64,000 bases of DNA from Megalobrama amblycephala (Eukaryota; Chordata; Actinopteri; Cypriniformes; Xenocyprididae). Position numbers and translations under genes: made by a program. The stretch lies in the NCBI RefSeq assembly GCF_018812025.1, contig NC_063049.1, positions 14,403,734 to 14,467,733 on the forward strand, given 5' to 3'. This document shows positions 12,401 to 24,400 of the stretch, one piece after another. Positions within the stretch are counted from its first letter, which is position 1; each line of letters starts with the position of its first letter. The notes under the pieces were generated by a model. It ran no database searches and was not told where the DNA came from. It saw only the letters and a list, made by a program, of their open reading frames with translations.

Positions 12401-15400
12401 AATTAATACTTGCCAAGTGCCAAATGTGAGTAAAAATTGGTGTTACAAAGCATGAACGCGAACAAACATAAACGACGATTGTCAGAGTGGGCGGGCCAGC
12501 GCTGCATCGTCAAGAAAGTTTAAGCCTTGACAATTTAAATATTCAAGTGCAAGAAGGCACAAAAGGAAGCTCATTTTGTGTGCTGTGGACCATGTAACAA
12601 ATTGCAGAGAATTCTGAAAACAGAAAACAGCAAAAAATATTGTATAATACCTGTCAATAGTGTTTTTAAGTCTGTGTTTTATGAGTTACAAAGTGTGTTT
12701 ATTAGGTGAAATCTTTGCTAGTGTTCTGGAAGAATGACTTAATTTGAGAAATGAATGATGTGTTTTGGTAGTTTTAGTGCATTTTGAATGTGAAATTAAC
12801 TGCTGTGAGGTTAAAAGTTGGTTTGGTGAACTGGGTGAATAAGACACTACAAATTCTGTAGTGTTACAGTGCTGCACAAATGGCAGCAAGGTTTCTTTAT
12901 GAAATAGCAGACACAATACCAAATCAACTTCAAGGTTTGGATGCAGTGAGAAATTCACAAAACTAAAAACTTAATGAGTCAAACTCTTTTTGTTTAAGAG
13001 ACATTTAAAACTGTAGTCTAAAAATGTAATGATTTGACTAAACTCAACTCAGCTTTGTTTATATAGCACCAATAAAAACAACAATTGTTGACCAGGGTGC
13101 TGTACAGTAGGGGTGTGACGAGACAGGTATCTCACGAGACGAGACGAGACTCGAGATTGAGTTCACGAGACGAGACAAGATTTTTGCACACTATTTTTAA
13201 GAAATCCTCAATGGTGAAATACATGACTAGAAAAAAATTCTGCAGGTGTATTTGAAATGTTTTAACTAATCATCTTGTAATGAATGTCATTTCAGTTCTA
13301 CTTTCTGAGTATGAATTATCATATGCAGTAAAAGACAACAATACTCAAGCACTGTAAAAGGTTTTGCCACAAACTCAACTGACTGGCTTCTCTTATGTAT
13401 GATTTCAGTCTCTTCAGACCTTACTGTACATGATTTATGAGCTTCTAAAACTTTTGACCTCCTAACTGAACTCCTTTCCACAAACTGATCATAGAAATAA
13501 AACAGTATAAATGAAAATGTTAACACTTTACAATAAGGTCTAATTTATTAACATTAATGTATTAACCAACATCAACTAACAATGAGCAATATATTTGCTA
13601 CAGTAATTATTAATCTTTGTTTATGTTAGTTAATAAAAAATAGTCATTCATTGTTAGTTCATGATAGTGCACAGTGCATTAACTAATGTTAACAAATGAA
13701 ACCTTACTGTTTGTGCTTAACAAGATTAAGAGAAAACTGTTATTCATTTTTATGGTAACACTTTACAATAAGTGCAACCATAATCGCACTCTCTCAATAT
13801 TCAAAGTGCAAGTAAGACCAAATTTTTCTTTGATACAGAGCTAAGAGATGGTTACAAATACACTGCCCAGCCTAAAATAGCTTTCATATTGAGAGGTATT
13901 TGCATTCAACAGGGAGCCGCTTTCAAAATGCGGGGTATTGAAATCGTGTTTGAATGCGTGCTCGCGTTTACTTTCATTTTCAGCGATCCCGTGTACTCTG
14001 TAGATATGGAGCGGCGGCGACATTATCCAACTGGATTAAATTTTTTTTTTATTTAAATGCAAAGCAAAACGACAGGAGAGGCGTAATGTAAAGGTAGTGG
14101 TGGCATATTCTTTCCTAATCATCCTAACTACTCTGTCATGGCAATATCACAAGACTACTTTTCGCCTCGATGAGAAATCTCGTCACATTTTAGTCCCGCG
14201 AGATCTCGTGACATGAGATCTCGTCACACCCCTATTGTACAGTATAACAAACTAACACCGTGTACACCATAAATTACAGCACAAAACAAACCAGACACAG
14301 GACACATCAAAGACAATTAAAAGGCAGAGAAAAAAGATGGGTTTTAAGTTTTGTTTTAAACTCATGTAGTGTAGAGGTAGTTCTAATAAAAACAGGTAAA
14401 CTATTCCAGAGTTTTGGAACAGCAACAGCAAAGGCTCGGTCTCCTCTTGATTTCAGTCTAACCTGAGGAATATTTAACTGTCTCTGGTTGGAAGACCTAA
14501 GAGACCTTCCAGGATTATGAACAGATAGTAAATCAGTAATATATACCGGAGCTAGACCGTTCAGAGCTTTAAAAACCAGCAACAAAACTTTAAAATCAAT
14601 TCTGTAACGAATTGGGAGCCAATGCAAAGATATCAGTACCTCGGTAATATGCTCTCGTTTGCGCACACCAGTAAGGAGCCTAGCAGCAGCATTTTGTACC
14701 ATTTGGAGACGGTTAAGAGATGCTTGGTTAATACCCATATAAAAGGAATTACAATAATCAAGCCTTGTTGAAATAAAAGCATGGATGACCCTTTCAAAGT
14801 CCTTAAAATAAAGAAGTGGTTTTACTTTAGCTAAGACTCATTATTATCCTAGATATTCTAAAAGGTAATTTCATGTGTATTTAGGATTGTTTGGATTGAG
14901 TTTGCTGCACAACCCCCACTGTCCATTTACATTTCAATACAGGAAAGCTTGAAAGGCCAGTTTATCACAGGTGAGGTTAACGAGTTTACAAACAAGCTCA
15001 CTAACTATAAACAATGTCTAAGAACCTGTGGAACTTCTCAAATAAACTAGAGAAGATGATGGGATTTACCCAAATTAAATAAAAACACAGTTTTTTTTTT
15101 TTCCCACTGCTAGGACTCATTTCTCAATATTTAGAACTGGGTGAAGAGTTTTGAAAAATTACCTTATCAACTTTCAGCTTCACAATAGTTAATTTCACAT
15201 TCAAAATGCACTAAAACTACTAAAATACTTCATGTCTCAAATCAAGTCATTCTTCACAATACTGAAAAAAGGTTTATCCCAACAAACACACTTTGTCACT
15301 CATTAAAAAAAAAAAAAAACAGAAGCATTACACAATGTTTTCTTTTGTAAAATCTTTACAAAACAAGAATGTCACTGTTTACTGTTTATAATTTTCTGCA

Positions 15401-18400
15401 GTTTATGGCCCCGTCCGCACGGAGACGTGTTTTTGTGAATATGCACAAATTTTGAATCGGAAAGGCATTTCGTTCACACGGATCCGGTGTTTTGGAAGGT
15501 GGAACCGCTATTTTTTGAAACCGGGTCCCAGAGTGGATAAATCTGAAAAAGCCGTCTTTGCCTTTTCATGTGGACAGCCTATCTGTATATTTTGTGAAAC
15601 AATGATGTCATCACCCCACGTGTCGACCCTAGTCGGACACCGCTAACAGCACAAAACAGCTACAACAACAAAAATAGCAGAGTCTAGACGCTTGTGTTTG
15701 TGCTGCAGAAGCTACTGAGCAAAAATAAAGCATTATTTCTAAGCTTGACTATAGTTTGTATACAGCGCGCAAGGTTTATGCACATGCTCCAAGTCTTATT
15801 CGCTGCTTTAAGTGAATCTCTGTGGCAGAATTACAGCGCCACATACTGCTCTGGCATGTATACTACATAGCTTTGAGTCGTTTCAGTGGTTTCGTGTGGA
15901 CGCAGAAATTTCTTGAGTTGAGGAAATAAAAAAGATTGGATAAGGTAAGCTCCGGCTTCGTGTGGACGTAGCCTATGTTACAAATAACTTTTTGTCATGT
16001 AACATACAATTCATTTCTCACTTAGGCCCAATCCCAATTCTATTTTATACTCCTTCGGCCTACCCCTTCGCCCTTCCCCTGACCCCTTGAAACAGTGTGG
16101 CAAGGTGTAGGGGTGAAAATATTCCCCTAAAAATTGGGACATCACTACTACATATTACACACATCATCATTATCAAGTTTCTTTTATTAGTGTCTTGTAA
16201 CATTTAACCAGTATGAACTGCAATGAAGTGCGCATATCAACAGAAATCAGGCGCAAGCACATTTAACAGATTACTCACTCGTATGAGCCTTCAAGTTTCC
16301 CAAGACTGGTGAAGCCGCTTTTCCATTGGGCCAAGATGTTTGTTCAACCATTGCATTTTGTGCCGAGCCGTCCGGTATGGACGTGGTTTCGTTTTCTACT
16401 ATGGTGCTGCAATAACGGAGCTCTTTGCAATGTAATACAAACGAGTCAGTTGTTGCCTTGGTTATGCAAGAGTTTACAGATGATACGAGATGCAAATAGT
16501 GACTGCGGTATGAAGGATGACCAGATATTTCTTTTAACTGTATCACTCATTTGTGTTCACATCATCAGCCAGGTAACACACAAGTGATCGATCCTGAGTG
16601 GAAATATCACTACCATGATCACTACACGCATTCTAGCAGCACTGTAGTCGGTGTATGCAGGGAAATTTCTCATACCCCTTCGTTCTTATGAAGAATGACA
16701 TAATTTGAGATATGAATTAAGGTTTTTTTTTTTTTTTTTTTTTTTGTGGTAGTTTTATTGCATTTTGAATGTGAAATTAACTGCTGTGAAGCTGAAAGTA
16801 ATTTTTCAAAACTCTTAACTCAGTTCTCCTAAATATTGAGAAATGCATCCTAGTAGTTGTAAAACTGTATTTTAATTTAATTAGGGTAAATCCCGCCATC
16901 TTCTCTAGTTTATTTGAGAAGTTCCACATTTTGTTAGACATTGGTAACAGTATTGGTAGTTAGTAAGCTCTTTTGGCCTGTACCTCACCTGTGATAAACT
17001 GGCCTTTCAAGCTTTCCTGTATTGAAATGTAAATTGACAGTGGGGGTTGTGCAGCAAACTCAGTATTAAATACACATGAAATTACCTATATCAGAATATC
17101 AAGGATAATAATGAGTTGTGGTCAAATCATTCAATCTTTAGACCACAGATTTAACCCTTTCACACGTAAGTTTAAAATACTGTCTGAACCCCCAGCGTGA
17201 GTTTAAGGCGACCATTATTTAGAAAGTATCACTTTATTGTTTCCATGGTGATGCATCATTGCTTGTCACGTAAACACACCACAGCACTGTATGACTGATG
17301 ATCTGCTTTTATTAAATTTTTCCTTTTTTATTCAAAATTTATAACGATCGCGTTAGTTGAGCTGCATGCGCAATGGGTGCCGCCATTTCAGTTTGTGCCG
17401 CACAAAGAATCGGATCTGTTCGATTCAAGTGGATGGATTCTCATGTTGTAAATCCATCCACTTCTCCCGAAATACATGAAAGTGAGTCCGTGAACTGGGG
17501 AAGAATAGAGTAAGCTTTAAAGTTACTTACACAATGATATGAATTAAACGTGTCATCTAAGTTTAATAGAAAGGGTTGTTATTTCTGCTTCTATAGACAG
17601 CATTGTGTATTTTACAAACTCTAAATATATTGTTTTATTAGTATTGTGTATTGTGTATTTAAATGTCTGAAACCTAAAATAAACATTATTTGGTTGAAAA
17701 CACTGCATATATGTGATATGTGAAAAGCGCTGTGCGCATCCGTCTCTGGTTTAGCTCCAGCCAAAGCGCGCAAGCATATTTGAATTTGGCAGTTGATCAC
17801 GTGATACGCTGAATGTTCTAATCACACCGGTGTGATCGTACGCTCCAGGGACCAGCCAAGAATGATCACACTGTTGAGATTGTACGCGTCAAAGGATTAA
17901 ATTATCTCTTAAACAAAAAGAGTTTGTTTGACTCATTAAGTTTTTAGTTTTGTCTCTGTGACTTTCTCACTGCATATTATCATTCTGTCTTCTGTCCCTC
18001 AGGATGATGGTGCGAACGACCCTAGAGAGGCAGTGTTTGTGTAAATGTGTTTACACACTAGGACACATTTTGAAAATTCACTTTTTCAAAATTATTTTTT
18101 GAAAAAGTAACAGTTATTATTCAGACTGAAATTTGCAAAATTTCTACAGTAGTACTATAGTGAAATATATTCCAAATCTAAAAAATGAAATACTATCAAA
18201 ACAATTAGATGTAGCTGAACACCTACATAAGTGTTAGTCTTTTGTTTTCATCATCTATACAAAAACGAAAACTTAGAAATGATTTTGTACACTAATGTAA
18301 ACATGAACAATGTGACATAAAATGCAGTGAATTCTGAACAGCAAAAAACAGCAGAAAATATTGTATAATGCTGCCTGTTAGTGTTTTTTTTTTTTTTTTG

Positions 18401-21400
18401 ACAGTTTGTTGGGTCAAACCTTTGCTAGTGTTCAGGAAGAATGACTTGATTTGAGACATGATTGAAGTGTTTTGGTGGTTTTAGTGCACTGTGAATGTGA
18501 AATTAACTGCTGTGAAGCTGAAAGTTAGTTTGTAGAACTGAGTGAAGAGTTTTGAAAAAGTGACAAGTATTGAAAAATATTGTTAAAAAAAACTATATTG
18601 AGTCACAGACACTTATCCATTCTAATTTAATTCTAATATAATACTTCTAATCTTGTCGGTTAATGGATAATGACCGGGTAACAAGCATCACCTGTCAGTC
18701 AAGGGGAAAAAATGCAAAATGAACATCTATATATATTTCAATTGAGTCAAGATAAAATTTTGAGATCTGACCTCCAAAATCTTTACAGTGTGTTTGTGAT
18801 GGTAAGAAACGGCAAAGCAACCAAACAGGTGTCACACTTTACCATCTAACAGGGGTCTCTAACAGAGCCACTATTTGTTGTAGTGATTTCACTACACAAA
18901 ACGACACTGGTCCCCTGTTAGATGGTAAAGTTTGACACCTGTTTGGTTGCCTTTATATTTAGCAATATTTCATATCTCTAAATGTAATGGCAATGTTCAT
19001 AACACCACTAAAACACCAGACTTTGTCATTAAAATAAAAACTGAAAATGATATAACCATACTTGGCCTTCACATATCACTTTCACTCTCTCTTTATGTTA
19101 CACCATAATTTGTTTGCTTACATTTATAAAATTACCATGCATTTCCATTTTACACTAATGAACAAAAATTATCCAATAGTATGACTGAATTTACATTTAT
19201 ATAATCCCAATCGGAATATCAACAGCAGGTAAATAAATAAAAAATAAATAAATAAAAAAAAACTTTGTGGGGTTCGCTATCCAGAAAGTTTTTAAAAACA
19301 CGGGTGTAAGAATGCAGGATGCCTGTGGAGTTTAAATATTGAGTTGAAAATTTTGTTTGTGGTGACAAAAGTACATGAGTGTGAAGTTTGTACTATTTTG
19401 TTTCATTTTGCTTGGAAAAAGCTGGCCTAGAAAAACAAATTAGCTAAATCATCTAATCACGCAAAAACATCTGAATCTGTTTTAATTCTTCAAACAAAAT
19501 GAAATATTTAACAGTCGATAAACTTTTATGTCAAAAATACTTCGACATGTAAATTATTTAATTCCTTCATTGTCTATGCTTTAATGCTAGCCAAATGTCT
19601 AGAAATTAGAATAATCTTAATCTTAACTCAGATTTAAGTCTGAATTGTTGTTGTGCAACCTCTTTGTTAATGGGTTTAGAATGTTTGAGCAGTGTATGAT
19701 GAATTGTGATTGTTGACAATCTAAACATGTGAACTGTTGAGGAACGTCCCTTTCAGCTCTATAGAAACGAATGTTGATCTTCTAGCCGGGACTCGAATTT
19801 CAAATAATCTAAAGAACATCTGCACATTGTTGCACTGCCCACACGGCTATTGTGTTACCACTGCATTATTTAATGTAGCCTATTAGAAAGCTATGCTATC
19901 ACTCCTAATTCTCCCATGCACGTGTAGCCTATATAATTCACATTTCTATATATTTTTTTTATTTTATTACAAGGAGAAAATAATACAAATTAAGAATTAA
20001 TTTTTGAAATATGGGGTATTATGGGGTACTAGGCTACTGCATTATAAAGCATACTCAATGATAAAAAAAACAGCAATTTTGGCTTTTGGCTATTGATTAC
20101 TATGATATATTTATGTGGATGATTTTTTTTTAACCTTATTGATAGTATGTTTCTGCTACTTGTGAAAACGAGCCGTGATGCGTCTACTCCATAACGTGAA
20201 AATCTATAGTTATAGCACCACTTAGCCGTCAAGAGCAGAAATTTATGGTACCCGCGGCTGCAAAAAAAAAACGCATTCTGGTTGTACCATCTATAGTTTA
20301 GCTTTAGTACAAATAAAATTTTTATTTAAACTTTATATTAACAGCATCAATCACTATTTGTACTTTGAAGAAACAAGATGCTATTTATACTTGAAAACAG
20401 TACCAACCACTATTTAGGGTCCGTTCACACTTGGCATGTTTGGTTCGATTAAAACGAACACTGGTCCGCTTCCAAGCGAACTCTGGTGTGGTTCGAATGA
20501 TATATGAACGCAACACGGACGAAAGACATGTAAACAAACCAAAAACAGGAAGATGAGACCCTAAAAAGGACAGAATCCTCACGCATATCGTTTTTTTCTC
20601 GTCATAGTTGTGAGTTTGCCCATCACAGGTATCAGACGCGCATCTCCACGCAGTAGATCGTTTTTGTGTGACAGATGGATTCCCGCCGCTGTTTTGACTC
20701 CTTCACACATTTTATAAGCTCTTCATGAGTTCCCAGCTGGCCAAAATACTATCACATGCAGGCTAAGCACACACAACAAGCGCATTTACTTCAGTACACA
20801 GCATTGTTTGGGAGGTTCGGTAAGTTCCATCTCAAAATAGGCAATATGTCATAAAATCCGACCAATCAGGTTGTGAATGTATCCCTATGCCTTTAGGTGT
20901 GGTGTCTTTTGTTTCAGTGATAAAATTGTCAATCTGAACGCTAACTGGACCAGGACTAAATGTTTTTCTTTTTTGGTATGGACCAAATGAACAAAACGAA
21001 CCAAACTACAAGTGTGAACGCACTTGTATAACCCCATTAGTTTACAATCTAATGCACATTCCTTACTTTTAAATTCGAACAATTCTTTTTGTTGCTCGAA
21101 TGTTAAAACGCAATTCTCCACATCACTCTTCGGTTGGGGATAAATTGTCCACATCAGATTGCGTATCTAAAGTTAAGACCAACCTTTCCACTAATTTTTC
21201 TTTAACAGCTTTACGAATTTGTTGTAGGTTAGCAGTTTAAGGCAAAGCCAATTCAATATTAAAATGTTCACTAGCTTTACGCAATTGATCTTTTGTGAGA
21301 CCTTCAAGTTTTTCCTCTGTAGGCACCGCTAAAAAAAAACTCCAACTTATCCATTATAAAAAAATTTCGATTTCAACAAAAAGAGTTAGAAGTTAATTAA

Positions 21401-24400
21401 AACGATCAAATCACCCTATTTTCTTTTTGGTTCATGGGATAGTGGCAGAGGTTGCAAAGTACAAGATAAAGCATTTTTTCCCTTATTATTATTATTAGAA
21501 AAAGAGTAGGCTTACATAGATTTCAGAAAGTTACCCCGTAAAATTAACTAAACAAACTCAAACCCTAACCTCTTCGATGTGCCCACATGCAGCTCAACTG
21601 CCACCACAAGCAGTCTACCCACATCCGACACATCCAACACAAAAAAATAAAATAAAAAACAGCGTTAATCGCTTTTTAACTAACATGGGGCTAACTTGGC
21701 TCTTACAAAGTACTCCGAGACGAGCCCCCACGTTACATACTACCTGGCTCATGGCAGTGTAACAAAACGGGGAGGCCACGCTCAACTCAAGTTAACTCAA
21801 AAATATATTTATTTAAAGAAGGAATACATAATAAACTAACAAACAAAATAACAATAACACAAAAGACTGGTGCTGGAGAGAGGTCAAGCCCAAATGAAAA
21901 CAGGAACCCAAGCACAGATCCAACGCCCTCTGGAAAGACAGATCCTTTTATCAGTCCACTCATTGTAGGCAACCTGTTACACCTGCCGCTTGACTCCACC
22001 CTGCAAAACACAAAAAACGAACCCAGACACAACAGAACCTAGGACGCCACCTAAAGGCCAACAGCTTCCGTTTAGGGAACAGGTGTTACCCTAATCCAGA
22101 GGTGGGCAAACATTTTAGACCAGAGGGCCACATCAAGTTTTGCAAACCAAGTGAAGGGCCGCATACTGAATCCTTGATAAAATAACTTTTATTTACACTG
22201 GAGGTATGCATGGAAAATATATTATCTGATAGAAACATTTGTCACATTAAACAACAATTCTTATTTAATTTCTATTACTGATTAAAATTTACAACAGATA
22301 TAATCTCATGTAACTGCTATGTACATATTAATAATCATAAAATTATGTCTGATTAAAACTGAGCGAGAACCTTAGTCTTTGTCTTTCCAAATCATGGTAA
22401 TGAAAGTGTTAATGTGAACAATGAGCCTGGTCCCCACTCCTTGCAAGGGTGTCAAAGTCTGGAGTGATCTTTGATGATGAGATCCTCAGGATAGCTGACA
22501 GGTGGCTATTTGTTAAATTTGATCTGCGCTGTGATTTGTTGTAGTTCATGACTGAGTAGGTTTGTTCACACACATATGTGGATCCAAATAAAACAAGCAT
22601 TCTTTGTGCAAGCTTTTTTATGTTTGGGAATTTTTTTTCATCCAGTGAGGTAACTGGTTAACTGGTGATGTCTGCAACTTCTCCTTCAAAGTACTGTCAC
22701 ACTGGATGTCAAGGAGTTCCAGTTGTGTGTCTGGTGGTGCTTTTTCACTGTCAAAAGATAGGGGGCATGAAACAAGTTCAAGTTCAGTCTCAATTTTTGC
22801 AAAATCTGCGAAGCATCGGGAAAATTCTGCATGCAGGTCGATCAAAGTGCTGCTGTACCTCTCAATGCAAGACTGAAGCCGTGTTACTGGTGTGCTTAGT
22901 CCGGCCAGTGTAGGAAAATGAGCAAAATCTCGGCTGGATATCTGTCTGGAGAAAAATACAAGTTTGGCCATGAACGCTTTTACGTTGCTGTACAGTTCGT
23001 GCATAAAAACGTCCTTTCCCTGAAGTCTCAAATTGAGATTGCTCAGATGCCTCAGTGTGTCCACACAGTCTGTGTCTTGTAAGTCGCCAGTTTTACCAAC
23101 CGCATCGAGGAAGATTGCTATCTCTCCTTTTGTTTCCCAGACACGGTGAAACACATTGCAGAGACTTAGCCAGCGCACATTTGAATGGTACAAGAGGTCA
23201 TGGTGCTCTGCCTCCATTTCGTTAAGGAGCTGAATAAACTGCCGATGGTTAAGCGCTCTTGTCCGTATAGTTGACAAGCTTCACAACCACTTTGACAACT
23301 TTTTCTAGCTTCAGCACACTTTTACACAAGGCTTCCTGATGTATAATACAGTGAAGAAATATCAGTTCTTCCAAGTTCGGGCTTTCGACTTTTACTTTGT
23401 CTTCTAACCTTTTTAGCAGTCCAGTGTTTTTGCTGGTTAGATTTGGCGATCCATCTGTTGTGACGCTTGTCAGCTTTGTCCACGGCAGGTTATTTTTTTC
23501 CAAGCAGACGGACACACTGTCATACAAATCCACGCCCTTGGTCATTCCCATCATTGCTTCCATCCCAAGGAGTTCCTCTGTTATTTCGAAATTTTCGTTT
23601 ATTCTTCTGACAAAACTCAAAAGTTGAGCAGTGTCTCTGATGTCAGTACTTTCATCAAGTGCGACAGAAAAAAGACTGAAGCCGTCTGCTTTTTGGCAAT
23701 CACTTCTACGCGCCTGGTAATTGTTCTCCGCGATAAGCTAATTTTCTCAAACTGACTTTTAGAACCAGGACAAAGTATGTCAGCAGTCTCCACCATACAG
23801 TCTTTCACAAATTCCCCATCCGAGAAAGGCTTGCTGTGCTTTGCAATTTTATGTGCCAGTACATAACTAGCTTTCGTTACAGATTCTTGAATAGAGCACT
23901 GTTTTGTAAATGTATTTTGCTGGGCTTTTAAGTTTGTGGCGAGTTTTAAAGCTTTGTTCGCCTTTCCTGCAGATGACAGGTTGGCTGCATAATTCGAATG
24001 CTTGCTTGAAAAATGATGACCGATGTTGTAGTCTTTAAAATCTGCAATACTTTCTTGGCATATTAGACATACCGCCTTCTGTCCGATACTGGTAAAGAAG
24101 TATTTTGCTGTCCATTCTTCGTTGAACACTTGACATTCGGAGTCCACTTTTCTTTTTTTCGCCACACTCATTTTCATTCATTAACGTCCGAGTTATTACC
24201 GAGTGCATTCTAATTCTACAGTAGCTAGGCCCTAACTCTAACTGTACTGCATGCTATACTGCCATATATTGGCGTTCACTTGTATTGCATCAAATTAGAA
24301 ATTCTGAACCAAAACTGTTACTCAAGTGTAATATTTTAAAAACTCCCTCGCGGGCCAGATGAAAGTGTTTGGCGGGCCGTAGTTTGCCCCCCTCTGCCCT

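Larger units (their letters stand above)
13036..14760 (-). mobile_element. 3' end of an L2/CR1-like LINE, split by a MITE
   Basis: The minus strand encodes the reverse-transcriptase C-terminal region at 14738-14307. The 3' tail continues to about 13040 on the far side of the hAT-type MITE at 13108-14234. The tail includes TTTATATAGCACCAAT. 5' truncation at about 14760 is typical of target-primed integration. Confidence 0.65.
11289..18956. repeat. Large imperfect inverted-repeat complex of one repeat family, with nested insertions
   Basis: Left-arm blocks recur inverted on the right: 11504-11580 with 18880-18955, 11871-11990 with 18745-18858, about 12210-12300 with 18165-18230, 12938-13010 with 17905-17980, and 14825-15265 with 16690-17115. 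A block around CATTTTGAATGTGAAATTAACTGC appears at 12780, 16755 and 18490 in direct orientation and inverted at 15190. Part of the left arm is also duplicated directly (11330-11510 against 11977-12128). No coding frame belongs to it. The arms carry a LINE piece and several MITEs. The founding element is not identified. Confidence 0.6.
21110..22090 (-). mobile_element. 5' fragment of an LTR retroelement (LTR, primer site, start of gag)
   Basis: Read on the minus strand: an LTR (22090-21731) with a TATA-like region and AATAAA, then an 18-nt primer-binding site, a leader, and the beginning of a gag-like frame (21354 to about 21110). The rest is missing where the MITE at 20417-21023 begins. The outer LTR edge has GG where TG would be expected. 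Group (Ty3/gypsy-like or other) is not decided by what remains. Confidence 0.6.
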
